Origin: Thiosocius sp963759055
GTDB taxonomy: Bacteria; Pseudomonadota; Gammaproteobacteria; Chromatiales; Chromatiaceae
Direction: 5' to 3'
Length of the DNA: 64,000 nt
NCBI GenBank assembly: GCA_963759055.1
Contig: CAVWYD010000006.1
Location: forward strand, 62,001 to 126,000
Position numbers and translations under genes: made by a program. How positions within the stretch are numbered: position 1 is the stretch's first letter; each line of letters opens with the position of its first letter. This document shows positions 16,418 through 25,340 of the stretch, one piece after another. Under the pieces are notes generated by a model. The model saw only the letters and a program-made list of their open reading frames with translations. It had not been told where the DNA came from and did not search any database.

Positions 16418-17491
16418 TCAGTCGATGATGCCGCCACCCAGGCATATGGTGTCGTCGTATAGGACGACGGACTGGCCCGGCGTGAGGGCGCGTTGGGGCT
16501 GGTCAAATTCCACCAGTATCCGGTTGCCGTCATGGGTAACTGTGCAAGCCTGCAGAGCTTGACGGTGGCGGCACCGGGCCATGCAGCCCAGCCCTTGTGA
16601 CGGCGGATGGCCGCTGATCCAGTGCGTCTGCTGCGCCGTAAGCCGGTCACGGTAAAGCAGGGGATTGTCGTGCCCCTGCGCCACGGTCAGCGTATTGTAG
16701 CCGAGGTCCTTGGCAACCACGTACCAGGGCTCATCCGGTGCATCAGTCACGCCGCCAATGCCGAGTCCCTGGCGTTGCCCGAGTGTGTAGTACATCAGAC
16801 CCTGGTGGCGGCCGATCACCTCGCCCGCGGTGTTATGGATCTCTCCCGGATTCGCCGGCAGAAAGCGCGAAAGAAAATCCCGAAACCGACGTTCGCCGAT
16901 GAAACAGATGCCCGTGCTGTCTTTTTTCTTGTCGTTCGGGAAACCGGCTGCGCTGGCAAGCCCGCGCACCTCGGACTTCTCCAGGTCAGACAGTGGGAAC
17001 AGGCTGTGACGGAGCGCGTTCTGGTCGAGCATATACAGAAAGTAGGTCTGATCCTTCTTGTTGTCGCGGGCCCGAAGCATCTCGCAACCGTTGGCCGTGC
17101 ACTGAACACCGGCGTAGTGTCCGGTGGCAATCCTGTCAGCACCCAGACCCAGCGCGTGTTCGAGAAACGCCTTGAATTTGATCTCGCGATTACACAGGAC
17201 ATCGGGGTTGGGGGTGCGCCCGGCACGATATTCCTCGAGGAAATAGGCGAAGACGCGGTCCCAATACTCTGTCGCGAAGTTGACCGTATGAAGCTTTATC
17301 TCGAGTAGATCAGCAACGGCCGCCGCATCCGCCAGGTCCTGGGTGGCGTTGCAATAGGCCTCGTCATCGTCTTCCTCCCAGTTCTTCATGAACAGGCCTT
17401 CGACCTCCCAACCCTGCTCGAGCAGGCGCAGTGCGGCAACCGAGGAATCGACGCCACCGGAAAGGCCGACGATGACCTTGCCCTGACTCAC
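16418..17491 (-). CDS. mnmA: tRNA-specific 2-thiouridylase MnmA
   Basis: MnmA adds sulfur to C2 of the wobble uridine of tRNA-Lys, -Glu and -Gln, using sulfur relayed from IscS by the Tus proteins. The PP-loop GLSGGVDSSVAA, the first catalytic Cys in NPDVLCNREIKF, TGHYAG and the second Cys in STGICFIGER are all seen. The length is 357 residues. GTG 17491 is used, behind GGAG at 7 bases; longer starts add sequence unlike the family. Confidence 0.96.
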   Translation of the reverse strand: MSQGKVIVGLSGGVDSSVAALRLLEQGWEVEGLFMKNWEEDDDEAYCNATQDLADAAAVADLLEIKLHTVNFATEYWDRVFAYFLEEYRAGRTPNPDVLCNREIKFKAFLEHALGLGADRIATGHYAGVQCTANGCEMLRARDNKKDQTYFLYMLDQNALRHSLFPLSDLEKSEVRGLASAAGFPNDKKKDSTGICFIGERRFRDFLSRFLPANPGEIHNTAGEVIGRHQGLMYYTLGQRQGLGIGGVTDAPDEPWYVVAKDLGYNTLTVAQGHDNPLLYRDRLTAQQTHWISGHPPSQGLGCMARCRHRQALQACTVTHDGNRILVEFDQPQRALTPGQSVVLYDDTICLGGGIID

Positions 17492-17585
17492 GACGGCACT
17501 CCGCAATGGCGGTGTTCGCGTCCGACAGAGGCATCGGTCATATCTGTTGCGGTCAACTGCAGACCGAGAGGCTTTTGCACTGGCA

Positions 17586-18212
17586 TCAGAACCAGAAACC
17601 TTCCGGCTTCCAGCCGTCCTTCCAGATATCGAGACTGACGACATCGGGAAGTTCGCCGTTATCGCGGAACCAGGAATCGATCACCCATTGATCGCCTGTC
17701 TGTTCGTCACGGACAAGGGCCGTGTAGTGCGGCCAGCCGCCGACAAACAGATAACCACGGGTTGCGCGCGGCTCGACCGTATGCCAGCGCAACAGCTGGC
17801 TTTGTTCGAACAGGGTCAGGTAAGTGGTCGTATTCGAAGACTCATCGATACAATCCATCTGCGGCTCCAGGGTGCCGAAGCTCGCCAGGTCACCAGCGAT
17901 GTCGCCGGAGGTGCCTGCAAGCTCCCCGGTGATCTGCTCCATTTCCGCGATGGCCTGACGGATCTGTTCGCGCTCATCCGCGGCACTTTCGGCCGCCGGG
18001 GTGAAATGCCGGATCAGCCGGCTCCAATGCTCGTCCGTCAGGCTGACCCGTTTAACGCTCTCGCAGCCATGATGAAAACACACGGGTACTGCGCTGCGAT
18101 GGAGGGACTTTGGGTAATCATACAGCCGGTACAGGTCATCATAGGCCTGGCCAGCGGTCAGGGGCTGCGCGATGAATAGCGATAGCAGCGAAAGTGGTCT
18201 ACGAAAGCGCAT
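17586..18212 (-). CDS. Exported protein, possible transglutaminase-like cysteine peptidase
   Basis: This is a 208-residue protein with an N-terminal signal (LSLLSLFIAQPLTAGQ). The C-terminal half has Cys in QMDCIDESSNTTTYL, His in GGWPHYTALV and Asp in WVIDSWFRDN. This order and spacing resemble the Cys-His-Asp triad of bacterial transglutaminase-like peptidases. A second Cys pair (VCFHHGCESV) near the N-terminus could form a disulfide. The assignment is inference from motif layout. ATG 18212 overlaps the end of nudJ by 14 bp, so the two are co-translated. Confidence 0.7.
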   Translation of the reverse strand: MRFRRPLSLLSLFIAQPLTAGQAYDDLYRLYDYPKSLHRSAVPVCFHHGCESVKRVSLTDEHWSRLIRHFTPAAESAADEREQIRQAIAEMEQITGELAGTSGDIAGDLASFGTLEPQMDCIDESSNTTTYLTLFEQSQLLRWHTVEPRATRGYLFVGGWPHYTALVRDEQTGDQWVIDSWFRDNGELPDVVSLDIWKDGWKPEGFWF

Positions 18213-18645
18213 TCAGGACCTCCAGGCCGATCGCCGGCGAGTGACTGGCATCGCTCAGGCAACGCAGAACCAGCGGGCTGCGCACTGGGAGCTCGCCCCC
18301 GGCAATCTGGTCGTGTGTCATCCAGTGGGTGGCTAAGATGTCCGGATCCAGCTTTCGACCGGGTATCGGGCCGCTGACATCGCCACAGAAACAGAACCGC
18401 AGGTAGGTGCGGTCCGTGCCCGACAGTGACCATTGGTAGATACCGACCAGGCCGGTGGGTGTAAATCGACGGCCGGTCTCCTCGAGGACTTCGCGCTCGA
18501 CCGCCTGGAGCAGGGTCTCCCCGAACTCGAGATGGCCGGCCGGCTGGTTTATCACCGCTGCACCATCGGGCCGCTCTTCGACGACCAGATACCGGTCGTC
18601 TTGACGAATCACGGCGGCGACAGTAACGAAGGGTGACCAGGGCAT
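18199..18645 (-). CDS. nudJ: NUDIX phosphatase NudJ
   Basis: This 148-residue NUDIX hydrolase sits in the usual place for NudJ, which hydrolyses hydroxymethylpyrimidine pyrophosphate and nucleoside di/triphosphates. The full NUDIX box GHLEFGETLLQAVEREVLEE is present with the REVLEE metal site. The opening MPWSPFVTVAAVI is typical for the family. It heads a minus-strand group with the exported protein at 17.6 kb and, after a gap, mnmA-hflD. Confidence 0.93.
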   Translation of the reverse strand: MPWSPFVTVAAVIRQDDRYLVVEERPDGAAVINQPAGHLEFGETLLQAVEREVLEETGRRFTPTGLVGIYQWSLSGTDRTYLRFCFCGDVSGPIPGRKLDPDILATHWMTHDQIAGGELPVRSPLVLRCLSDASHSPAIGLEVLNALS

Positions 18646-18786
18646 CCGCTGATTCTAACATCTAGACCACCGCAGCCCGGTCGGTGCCACGTTGAACCCT
18701 GGCAATTTCTGCATGAAATGTGGCAAGTGGCTGCAGGGTGCTAGAATCGCAGTTTCCTACAGACCTAGAGTGGATGGTTAGACCTT

Positions 18787-20043
<1,257 letters not shown>

Positions 20044-20064
20044 CTTCGATATCCGCCAGCAAAT

Positions 20065-20092
20065 AAAAAGCCTGCCGAATGGCAGGCTTTTT
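20065..20092 (+). terminator. Bidirectional terminator between icd and the csp gene
   Basis: The stem GCCTGCC/GGCAGGC (20070-20076 with 20081-20087), 4-base loop, is extended by A5/T5, giving U tracts on both strands. icd and csp converge here. Confidence 0.88.
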
Positions 20093-20121
20093 GTGCTTGC
20101 GTCAGACGCTAGCGACTACAG

Positions 20122-20334
20122 TCAGGCGGGGGCAGCGGCATGCAGGTTGTGCGCATGCAGCCCCTTCGGTCCCTGTTCCACCTCAAATTCGACCCGCTGA
20201 CCTTCTTTCAATGTTCTGTAACCCTCCATGTCGATCGCCGAGAAATGGACGAAAACGTCCTGCTCGCCGTCATCCGGGGTTACGAAACCGTAGCCCTTGG
20301 CATTGTTAAACCACTTTACGACACCGGTGGACAT
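20122..20334 (-). CDS. Cold-shock domain protein (CspD/CspA family)
   Basis: This is a 70-residue single cold-shock domain that binds single-stranded nucleic acid. RNP1 reads KGYGFV and RNP2 DVFVHF, after the start TGVVKWFNNA. Its place between icd and clpS matches cspD of other gammaproteobacteria, a stationary-phase inhibitor of replication in E. coli, but sequence alone does not separate it from other Csp proteins. GGAGGAG stands 5 bases before ATG 20334. A promoter about 100 bases upstream leaves a long 5' leader. Confidence 0.93.
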   Translation of the reverse strand: MSTGVVKWFNNAKGYGFVTPDDGEQDVFVHFSAIDMEGYRTLKEGQRVEFEVEQGPKGLHAHNLHAAAPA

Positions 20335-20442
20335 AAGCACTCCTCCAAAATTATCTGTACAAGCTAAGGTGCTCCTTCTTTTCCCGCGACCGCAGTTAAT
20401 GCGGTAAATCGGTAGGGTAATGAATTTTGCGCACCAAGTTGG

Positions 20443-20470
20443 AGTATATATATACAAAATGATTGGTCAA
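20443..20470 (-). promoter_or_regulatory. Sigma-70 promoter of the csp gene
   Basis: On the minus strand TTGACC (20465-20470) and TATACT (20443-20448) are spaced by 16 bp within a TATATATA run. This predicts a leader of about 100 nt, the length often seen for cold-shock genes. Confidence 0.6.
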
Positions 20471-20617
20471 ACAGCCATTAATGTTATTTATTAAAACGCT
20501 CAATAAGCAAATACTAAATAGACTTATTAAACAGATAGATACCCAATACTCGTAAAGTCAATTGTGCGTATAAACTGGCAGCATTCGTGCCTCACAATAG
20601 ATCTGCCAGAGAACCTT

Positions 20618-20635
20618 GGTGCATGCGAATGCACC
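20618..20635 (+). repeat. Short hairpin with GNRA loop upstream of clpS
   Basis: GGTGCAT (20618-20624), GCGA (20625-20628) and ATGCACC (20629-20635) form a perfect 7-bp stem with a GNRA tetraloop. There is no T tract, so it is not a terminator. It could lie in a clpS leader. Confidence 0.4.
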
Positions 20636-20790
20636 CCGGCTGTGCATTCGCTCGACGCAAGGAAACTTTAATTCAGCCGCTGACTGCCTGATATAAAACC
20701 GCTGTTTCAGGACGGGTGGAGTGAACTCCCTGGCCTGCTAAAATCGCAGCTCCAAAACAGCAGCGGCGTTGGACTAGACTTAGGCGGAAA

Positions 20791-21114
20791 ATGAGCAGCG
20801 GCAGAGAAGAAGACGAGGGTGATGGTGATCTTGCGGTCGAACGCGCGCGACCGAAACTCAAGCGCCCGCCGATGTACAAGGTACTTTTGTTGAACGATGA
20901 CTACACTCCCATGGAGTTTGTCGTGCATGTGCTTGAGCAGTTTTTTGCCATGAACCGCGAAAAGGCCACTCAGGTCATGCTCCATGTGCACACGCGGGGG
21001 ATGGGTGTCTGCGGTGTCTTTCCAAAAGACGTGGCGGAAACCAAGGTAATGCAGGTGAATGATCATTCGCGCGCCAACCAGCACCCCTTGTTGTGTACCC
21101 TGGAAGAGGCTTGA
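20791..21114 (+). CDS. clpS: ATP-dependent Clp protease adaptor ClpS
   Basis: ClpS recognises N-degron substrates (Leu, Phe, Tyr, Trp at the N-terminus) and hands them to ClpAP. The 107-residue protein has a disordered acidic N-terminal extension, then KRPPMYKVLLLNDDYTPMEF with the conserved substrate-pocket Asn-Asp-Asp, and MLHVHTRGMGVCG. ATG 20791 follows AGGCGGAAA. It sits directly before clpA and near bpt and aat, the two transferases that create N-degrons, so the whole N-degron pathway is encoded in one stretch. Confidence 0.96.
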   Translation: MSSGREEDEGDGDLAVERARPKLKRPPMYKVLLLNDDYTPMEFVVHVLEQFFAMNREKATQVMLHVHTRGMGVCGVFPKDVAETKVMQVNDHSRANQHPLLCTLEEA

Positions 21115-21220
21115 TGGCCGCCGTCGCTGGTGTGTTTGTAATATGGACAGGCCCTAAGGGAACCCATCGTTAAACAGAGGATCAGAAACCTAAGATGAGG
21201 CGTTACCGGAAACGATAGAT

Positions 21221-23482
21221 ATGCTGAGCAAAGAGTTGGAATTCACCCTCAACCAGGCGTTCAAAGCCGCCCGGGCCAAGCAGCACGAGTTCATGACCAT
21301 CGAGCATCTGCTGCTGGCGCTGCTGGACAATCCGGCGGCAGCGGAGGTGTTGCGCGCCTGCGGGGCCGATATCGAGATCCTGCGTCAGGACATCGATGGC
21401 TTTCTGGAAGAAACCACGCCGCTCATCATGGACGACGACAGCCGCGAGACACAGCCCACCCTGGGTTTCCAGCGCGTATTGCAGCGGGCGGTCTTTCACG
21501 TCCAGTCGTCGGAGAAGAAGGAGGTCACCGGAGCCAATGTCCTGATAGCGATCTTCAGTGAACAGGAATCCCAGGCTGTTTATTTCCTCGATCGCCAGAA
21601 CATCACGCGCCTCGACGTGGTCAATTACATCTCACATGGCATCTCGAAGGTGTCGAGTGACGAATCGCCGGATCAGGGCGCCGATGGTGGCGAAAGCGAG
21701 GTTGGAGGCGGCGAACCCGGTCAGGAGAGTGCGTTAGAGACCTATGCCAGCAATCTGAACGATCAGGCGCGAAGGGGCAAAATTGATCCCTTGATTGGCC
21801 GGCAGAGTGAGGTGGAACGCACGGTGCAGATCCTGTGCCGGCGACGCAAGAACAACCCGCTGTTCGTCGGTGAGGCTGGGGTCGGCAAGACAGCGATCGC
21901 CGAGGGGCTGGCCAAAAAAATCGTGGACGGTGAAGTGCCGGATGTTCTTGCAGGATGCACCATGTATGCGCTCGACATGGGTGGCCTGGTGGCCGGGACC
22001 AAATACCGCGGTGATTTTGAGAAGCGCCTGAAGGCCGTGTTGGCCGATCTCAAGCGTCAGCCGGAGGCCATTCTGTTCATCGACGAGATCCATACCATCA
22101 TCGGTGCCGGCGCGGCCTCCGGGGGTGTCATGGATGCCTCCAATCTCATCAAGCCCGTGTTGGCTTCAGGTGACCTGCGCTGCATCGGTTCGACCACCTA
22201 CCAGGAGTACCGCGGCATCTTCGAAAAGGATCGCGCGCTGGCCCGCCGTTTCCAGAAGATCGATATCAACGAGCCAACGGTGGAAGAGACGGTACAAATC
22301 CTGAAAGGGCTCAAGACCCGTTTCGAAGAGCATCACAACGTGAAGTACTCGGCCAGGGCTCTGCGTGCAGCGGTCGAGCTGGCGGACAAGCATATCAACG
22401 ACAGGCACATGCCGGACAAGGCGATAGACGTCATCGACGAGGCGGGTGCGGCGAATCAGCTGCTTCCGGCATCGAAGCGCAAGAAAGGCGTGTCGGTCGG
22501 TGACGTCGAGATGGTCGTGGCCAAGATCGCGCGTATTCCGCCGCGCAAGGTTTCCGCTTCGGATACCGAGTCGCTGCGCAACCTCAAGCGTGATCTGCAG
22601 ATGGTCGTGTTCGGACAGGACGAGGCGATCGAGGCGCTGGCCTCGTCGATCCAGATGAATCGCTCCGGGCTTGGCACCGACCAGAAACCGGTGGGCAGCT
22701 TTCTCTTTGCCGGCCCAACTGGCGTCGGCAAGACCGAGGTTACGCGCCAGCTTGCGCGGGTGCTCGGCCTCGAACTCATCCGTTTCGATATGTCCGAGTA
22801 TATGGAGCGGCATACCGTTTCGCGCCTGATCGGCGCGCCGCCAGGCTACGTCGGGTTCGACCAGGGCGGTCTGCTGACCGAAGAGATCAACAAGCATCCT
22901 CATTCGGTGTTGTTGCTGGACGAGGTCGAGAAGGCGCACCCGGACGTGTTCAACCTGCTGTTGCAGGTGATGGATCATGGCACCTTGACCGACAACAACG
23001 GTCGCAAGGCGGATTTCCGCAACGTAATCATCGTGATGACCACCAATGCCGGCGCCAGCGAGGCGTCGCGTGCATCAATCGGTTTTACGGCGCAGGATCA
23101 CAGCAGTGATGCCATGACGGCCATTCGCAAGCTGTTCACGCCGGAGTTCCGTAACCGTCTGGATGCCATCATCCAATTCAACGGGCTGGACAAGACCACT
23201 ATCCTCAGCGTGGTCGACAAGTTCCTGTTCGAACTCGAGCAGCAACTCGAAGAGAAACGCGTGAACCTGAGCGTCAATCCGGAGGTGCGCGACTGGCTGG
23301 CAGAACGGGGCTATGACCCGCAGATGGGCGCGCGGCCAATGGCCCGCGTCATCCAGGAAAAGATCAAGAAGCCGCTTGCGGAAGAGCTGTTGTTTGGGCG
23401 TCTGGCGCAGGGTGGAAAGGTTATGGTCGGGGTCAGCGACGGTGAACTGTCGTTCGAAATCGAGGGGGCTTCAGTCCACTGA
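21221..23482 (+). CDS. clpA: ATP-dependent Clp protease ATP-binding subunit ClpA
   Basis: ClpA is the AAA+ unfoldase that feeds substrates to ClpP. The 753 residues comprise an N-domain (LNQAFKAARAKQHEFMTIEH), D1 with Walker A GEAGVGKTA and Walker B LFIDEIH, and D2 with GPTGVGKTE and LLLDEVEKAHPD. The ClpP-docking loop IGF is seen in ASRASIGFTAQD. The length matches ClpA, not ClpB or ClpC, because the coiled-coil M-domain is missing. Start ATG 21221 lies 107 bp after clpS. Confidence 0.98.
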   Translation: MLSKELEFTLNQAFKAARAKQHEFMTIEHLLLALLDNPAAAEVLRACGADIEILRQDIDGFLEETTPLIMDDDSRETQPTLGFQRVLQRAVFHVQSSEKKEVTGANVLIAIFSEQESQAVYFLDRQNITRLDVVNYISHGISKVSSDESPDQGADGGESEVGGGEPGQESALETYASNLNDQARRGKIDPLIGRQSEVERTVQILCRRRKNNPLFVGEAGVGKTAIAEGLAKKIVDGEVPDVLAGCTMYALDMGGLVAGTKYRGDFEKRLKAVLADLKRQPEAILFIDEIHTIIGAGAASGGVMDASNLIKPVLASGDLRCIGSTTYQEYRGIFEKDRALARRFQKIDINEPTVEETVQILKGLKTRFEEHHNVKYSARALRAAVELADKHINDRHMPDKAIDVIDEAGAANQLLPASKRKKGVSVGDVEMVVAKIARIPPRKVSASDTESLRNLKRDLQMVVFGQDEAIEALASSIQMNRSGLGTDQKPVGSFLFAGPTGVGKTEVTRQLARVLGLELIRFDMSEYMERHTVSRLIGAPPGYVGFDQGGLLTEEINKHPHSVLLLDEVEKAHPDVFNLLLQVMDHGTLTDNNGRKADFRNVIIVMTTNAGASEASRASIGFTAQDHSSDAMTAIRKLFTPEFRNRLDAIIQFNGLDKTTILSVVDKFLFELEQQLEEKRVNLSVNPEVRDWLAERGYDPQMGARPMARVIQEKIKKPLAEELLFGRLAQGGKVMVGVSDGELSFEIEGASVH

Positions 23483-23513
23483 GCGGGCCGACCCACACCG
23501 GTGAGGCAGTTGA

Positions 23514-23732
23514 TCAGCGCTCGCGGTAGACGATACGGCCCTTGCTCAGGTCGTAAGGGGTAAGTTCAACCTTTACCTTGTCGCCGGTGAGGATACGGAT
23601 GTAGTGCTTGCGCATTTTGCCGGATATGTGTGCGGTCACCACGTGACCATTTTCGAGTTCGACCCGAAACATTGTGTTGGGCAGCGTGTCGACCACGGTG
23701 CCTTCCATTTCGATTACGTCTTCTTTCGCCAT
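23514..23732 (-). CDS. infA: Translation initiation factor IF-1
   Basis: IF-1 occupies the ribosomal A site during initiation. The 72-residue S1/OB-fold protein reads MAKEDVIEMEGTVVDTLPNT and ends LSKGRIVYRER, as in other gammaproteobacteria. It converges with clpA across 31 bp without a terminator. The extended -10 promoter at 23788-23796 fits its transcription. Confidence 0.98.
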   Translation of the reverse strand: MAKEDVIEMEGTVVDTLPNTMFRVELENGHVVTAHISGKMRKHYIRILTGDKVKVELTPYDLSKGRIVYRER

Positions 23733-23787
23733 TTATACCAGTCCGATTAACGGTAACGCCTCAAACGCGTTACTCGCGAGGCGCGAC

Positions 23788-23796
23788 ATTATAGCA
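23788..23796 (-). promoter_or_regulatory. Extended -10 promoter for infA
   Basis: On the minus strand TGCTATAAT gives an extended -10 (TGnTATAAT), 56 bp before the infA start codon. The -35 region is poor, as is common for extended -10 promoters. Confidence 0.6.
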
Positions 23797-23840
23797 AAAG
23801 CTGGGAACATGCGCGAAAAGGGCGAAGTTTCGTATCGTAG

Positions 23841-23882
23841 GGCAGGCTGTGCCTGCCAAATGAATGTCGGGCGCAGCCCGAC
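23841..23882. repeat. REP-like pair of palindromes
   Basis: Two adjacent 7-bp hairpins stand between infA and bpt: GGCAGGC-TGT-GCCTGCC (23841-23857) and GTCGGGC-GCA-GCCCGAC (23866-23882). The form (GC-rich, extragenic, paired) is that of REP/BIME elements mobilised by RAYT transposases. A genome-wide copy count is needed to prove it. Confidence 0.45.
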
Positions 23883-23889
23883 CTGCCGG

Positions 23890-24630
23890 TTAGCTTGGTA
23901 GGGGATCCGAGCGTCCGAGGCGTCGCCATTGCCCCTCGCGCCAGAGCTCGATCGGCCGGAAATTCACCTTGTAGGCCATTTTCCGGCTGTCCCGGATCCA
24001 GTAGCCGAGATAGAGGTAAGGCAGACCCAGCAACTGCGCATGGGCAATCTGGCGCAGAATGGCGAAGGTGCCCAGTGAGCGCGGTGCCAGTTCCGGGTCG
24101 AAAAAGGTGTACACGGCAGACAGACCGTCGGCGGGCATGTCCGTGACCGCTACCGCGACCAGGCGGCCGCCGATGTGAAACTCGAAAAACCGGGTATCGC
24201 ACCATTGGGCGCAAAGGAATCCCAGATAGTCCTCGCTTGAGGCGTCTGCCATATCTCCGTCTTCGTGACGCGCCGCTGTGTAGCGCTGGTAAAGCGCATA
24301 GTGCTGTGGGTTGAACACGGCGGGGTGCTCGCGCATCTCGATATCCGCGTTGGCCTGCAGGACACGCCGTTGCGATCGTCGCGGACTGAAGTCGGCTACA
24401 GGAACGCGTACGGAAACGCATTCTCGGCAGTTCTCGCAGCGCGGCGTATAGACCATTTTCCCGCTGCGCCGAAAGCCGTAGTGCAACAGTTCGCTGTAGG
24501 TTCCCATGTCCATGGTCTGCTCGGGGTCTGCGAACAGCGTGCTGCTCTGTCGGCCGGGCAGATAGCTGCAATCATGCGGCGCAGACAGGTAAAGCGGGAG
24601 ATGACGGTTGGCCTTGATCAATCTGCCCAC
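23890..24630 (-). CDS. bpt: Aspartate/glutamate leucyl/phenylalanyl-tRNA-protein transferase (Bpt/Ate)
   Basis: Bpt adds leucine from Leu-tRNA to proteins with N-terminal Asp or Glu, making N-degrons for ClpS-ClpAP. The 246 residues include SAPHDCSYLPGRQSSTLFAD, the Cys cluster CENCREC, LLHYGFRRSGKMVY and LYLGYWIRDSRKMAYKVNFRP. The start is GTG 24630, overlapping the aat end by 13 bp; TTG 24621 is an alternative. It forms an operon with aat and the FemAB-like gene. Confidence 0.95.
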   Translation of the reverse strand: MGRLIKANRHLPLYLSAPHDCSYLPGRQSSTLFADPEQTMDMGTYSELLHYGFRRSGKMVYTPRCENCRECVSVRVPVADFSPRRSQRRVLQANADIEMREHPAVFNPQHYALYQRYTAARHEDGDMADASSEDYLGFLCAQWCDTRFFEFHIGGRLVAVAVTDMPADGLSAVYTFFDPELAPRSLGTFAILRQIAHAQLLGLPYLYLGYWIRDSRKMAYKVNFRPIELWREGQWRRLGRSDPLPS

Positions 24631-25340
24631 CGTATATCTGCCGCTGGCCGGGCTGGCTGCCTCCCGAGTTCGGCCGCAGGCAGGGCGATGGCCCTGTTCA
24701 GGGCCTGTCGAAATGTCTCGCGGTCGACCTCGCGCGCTCCCAGACTTGCCAGATGTTCGGTATGGATCTGGCAGTCGATCAGTTGGAAAGGGTGGCTCAG
24801 AGCGATCTCTGTCAGTCGGCTCAGGGCAACCTTGGACGCGTCAGTACGGCGACTGAACATGGATTCACCAAAAAAGGTCTGGCCGATCGCGATCCCGTAC
24901 AGGCCGCCGACCAGATCGTTGTCCAGCCAGACCTCGATGGAATGCGCGTGCCCGGCAAGATTGAGTGCGACATAGGACTCGATCATCTCGGGCAGCAGCC
25001 AGGTGCCCTCGTGCGGCCGGCGTGGCTCGGCACAGGCACGAATCACGTCCTCGAAGGCCATGTTGATACTGATCTGGTAGCCGCGATTACGCAGTGAACG
25101 TCGTAGGCTGCGCGAACAGTGAAACTCGTCTGGGAACAGCACCATGCGAGGTGCCGGACTCCACCACAAGATCGGTTGGCCGGGGCTGTACCAGGGGAAT
25201 ATGCCACGACGGTAGGCGCCCAGAATACGTTCGCCGCTCAGGTCGCCACCGATCGCGAGCAGACCGTTGGGATCGGTTTCGGCCAATGAGGTATCAGGAA
25301 ACCCGATATCGGGGGGTGTGCCGTCGAGGTCAAAGATCAC
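24618..25340 (-). CDS. aat: Leucyl/phenylalanyl-tRNA-protein transferase
   Basis: Aat adds Leu or Phe to proteins with N-terminal Lys or Arg, creating N-degrons. The 240 residues show GLLAIGGDLSGERILGAYRR, FPWYSPGQPILWWSPAPRMV, the catalytic-region IEVWLDNDLVGGLYGIAIG and GESMFSRRTDASKVAL. GTG 25340 overlaps the stop of the upstream gene as GTGA, which fixes this start and shows coupling. Confidence 0.96.
   Translation of the reverse strand: MIFDLDGTPPDIGFPDTSLAETDPNGLLAIGGDLSGERILGAYRRGIFPWYSPGQPILWWSPAPRMVLFPDEFHCSRSLRRSLRNRGYQISINMAFEDVIRACAEPRRPHEGTWLLPEMIESYVALNLAGHAHSIEVWLDNDLVGGLYGIAIGQTFFGESMFSRRTDASKVALSRLTEIALSHPFQLIDCQIHTEHLASLGAREVDRETFRQALNRAIALPAAELGRQPARPAADIRWAD

Larger units (their letters stand above)
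20335..20790. other. Divergent intergenic region between csp and clpS
   Basis: No gene is seen in these 456 bases. The csp side holds a promoter (20443-20470) and an AT-rich leader with several TTATTAAA-like runs. The clpS side holds a short hairpin GGTGCAT/ATGCACC with a GCGA tetraloop (20618-20635), followed at once by a second TGCATTCGC copy. No convincing clpS promoter was found. Confidence 0.5.

Noticed and set aside
18721..18736. Possible sigma-54 (-24/-12) site before icd
   Set aside because: The GG-to-GC spacing is one base short of the required 10-bp interval.
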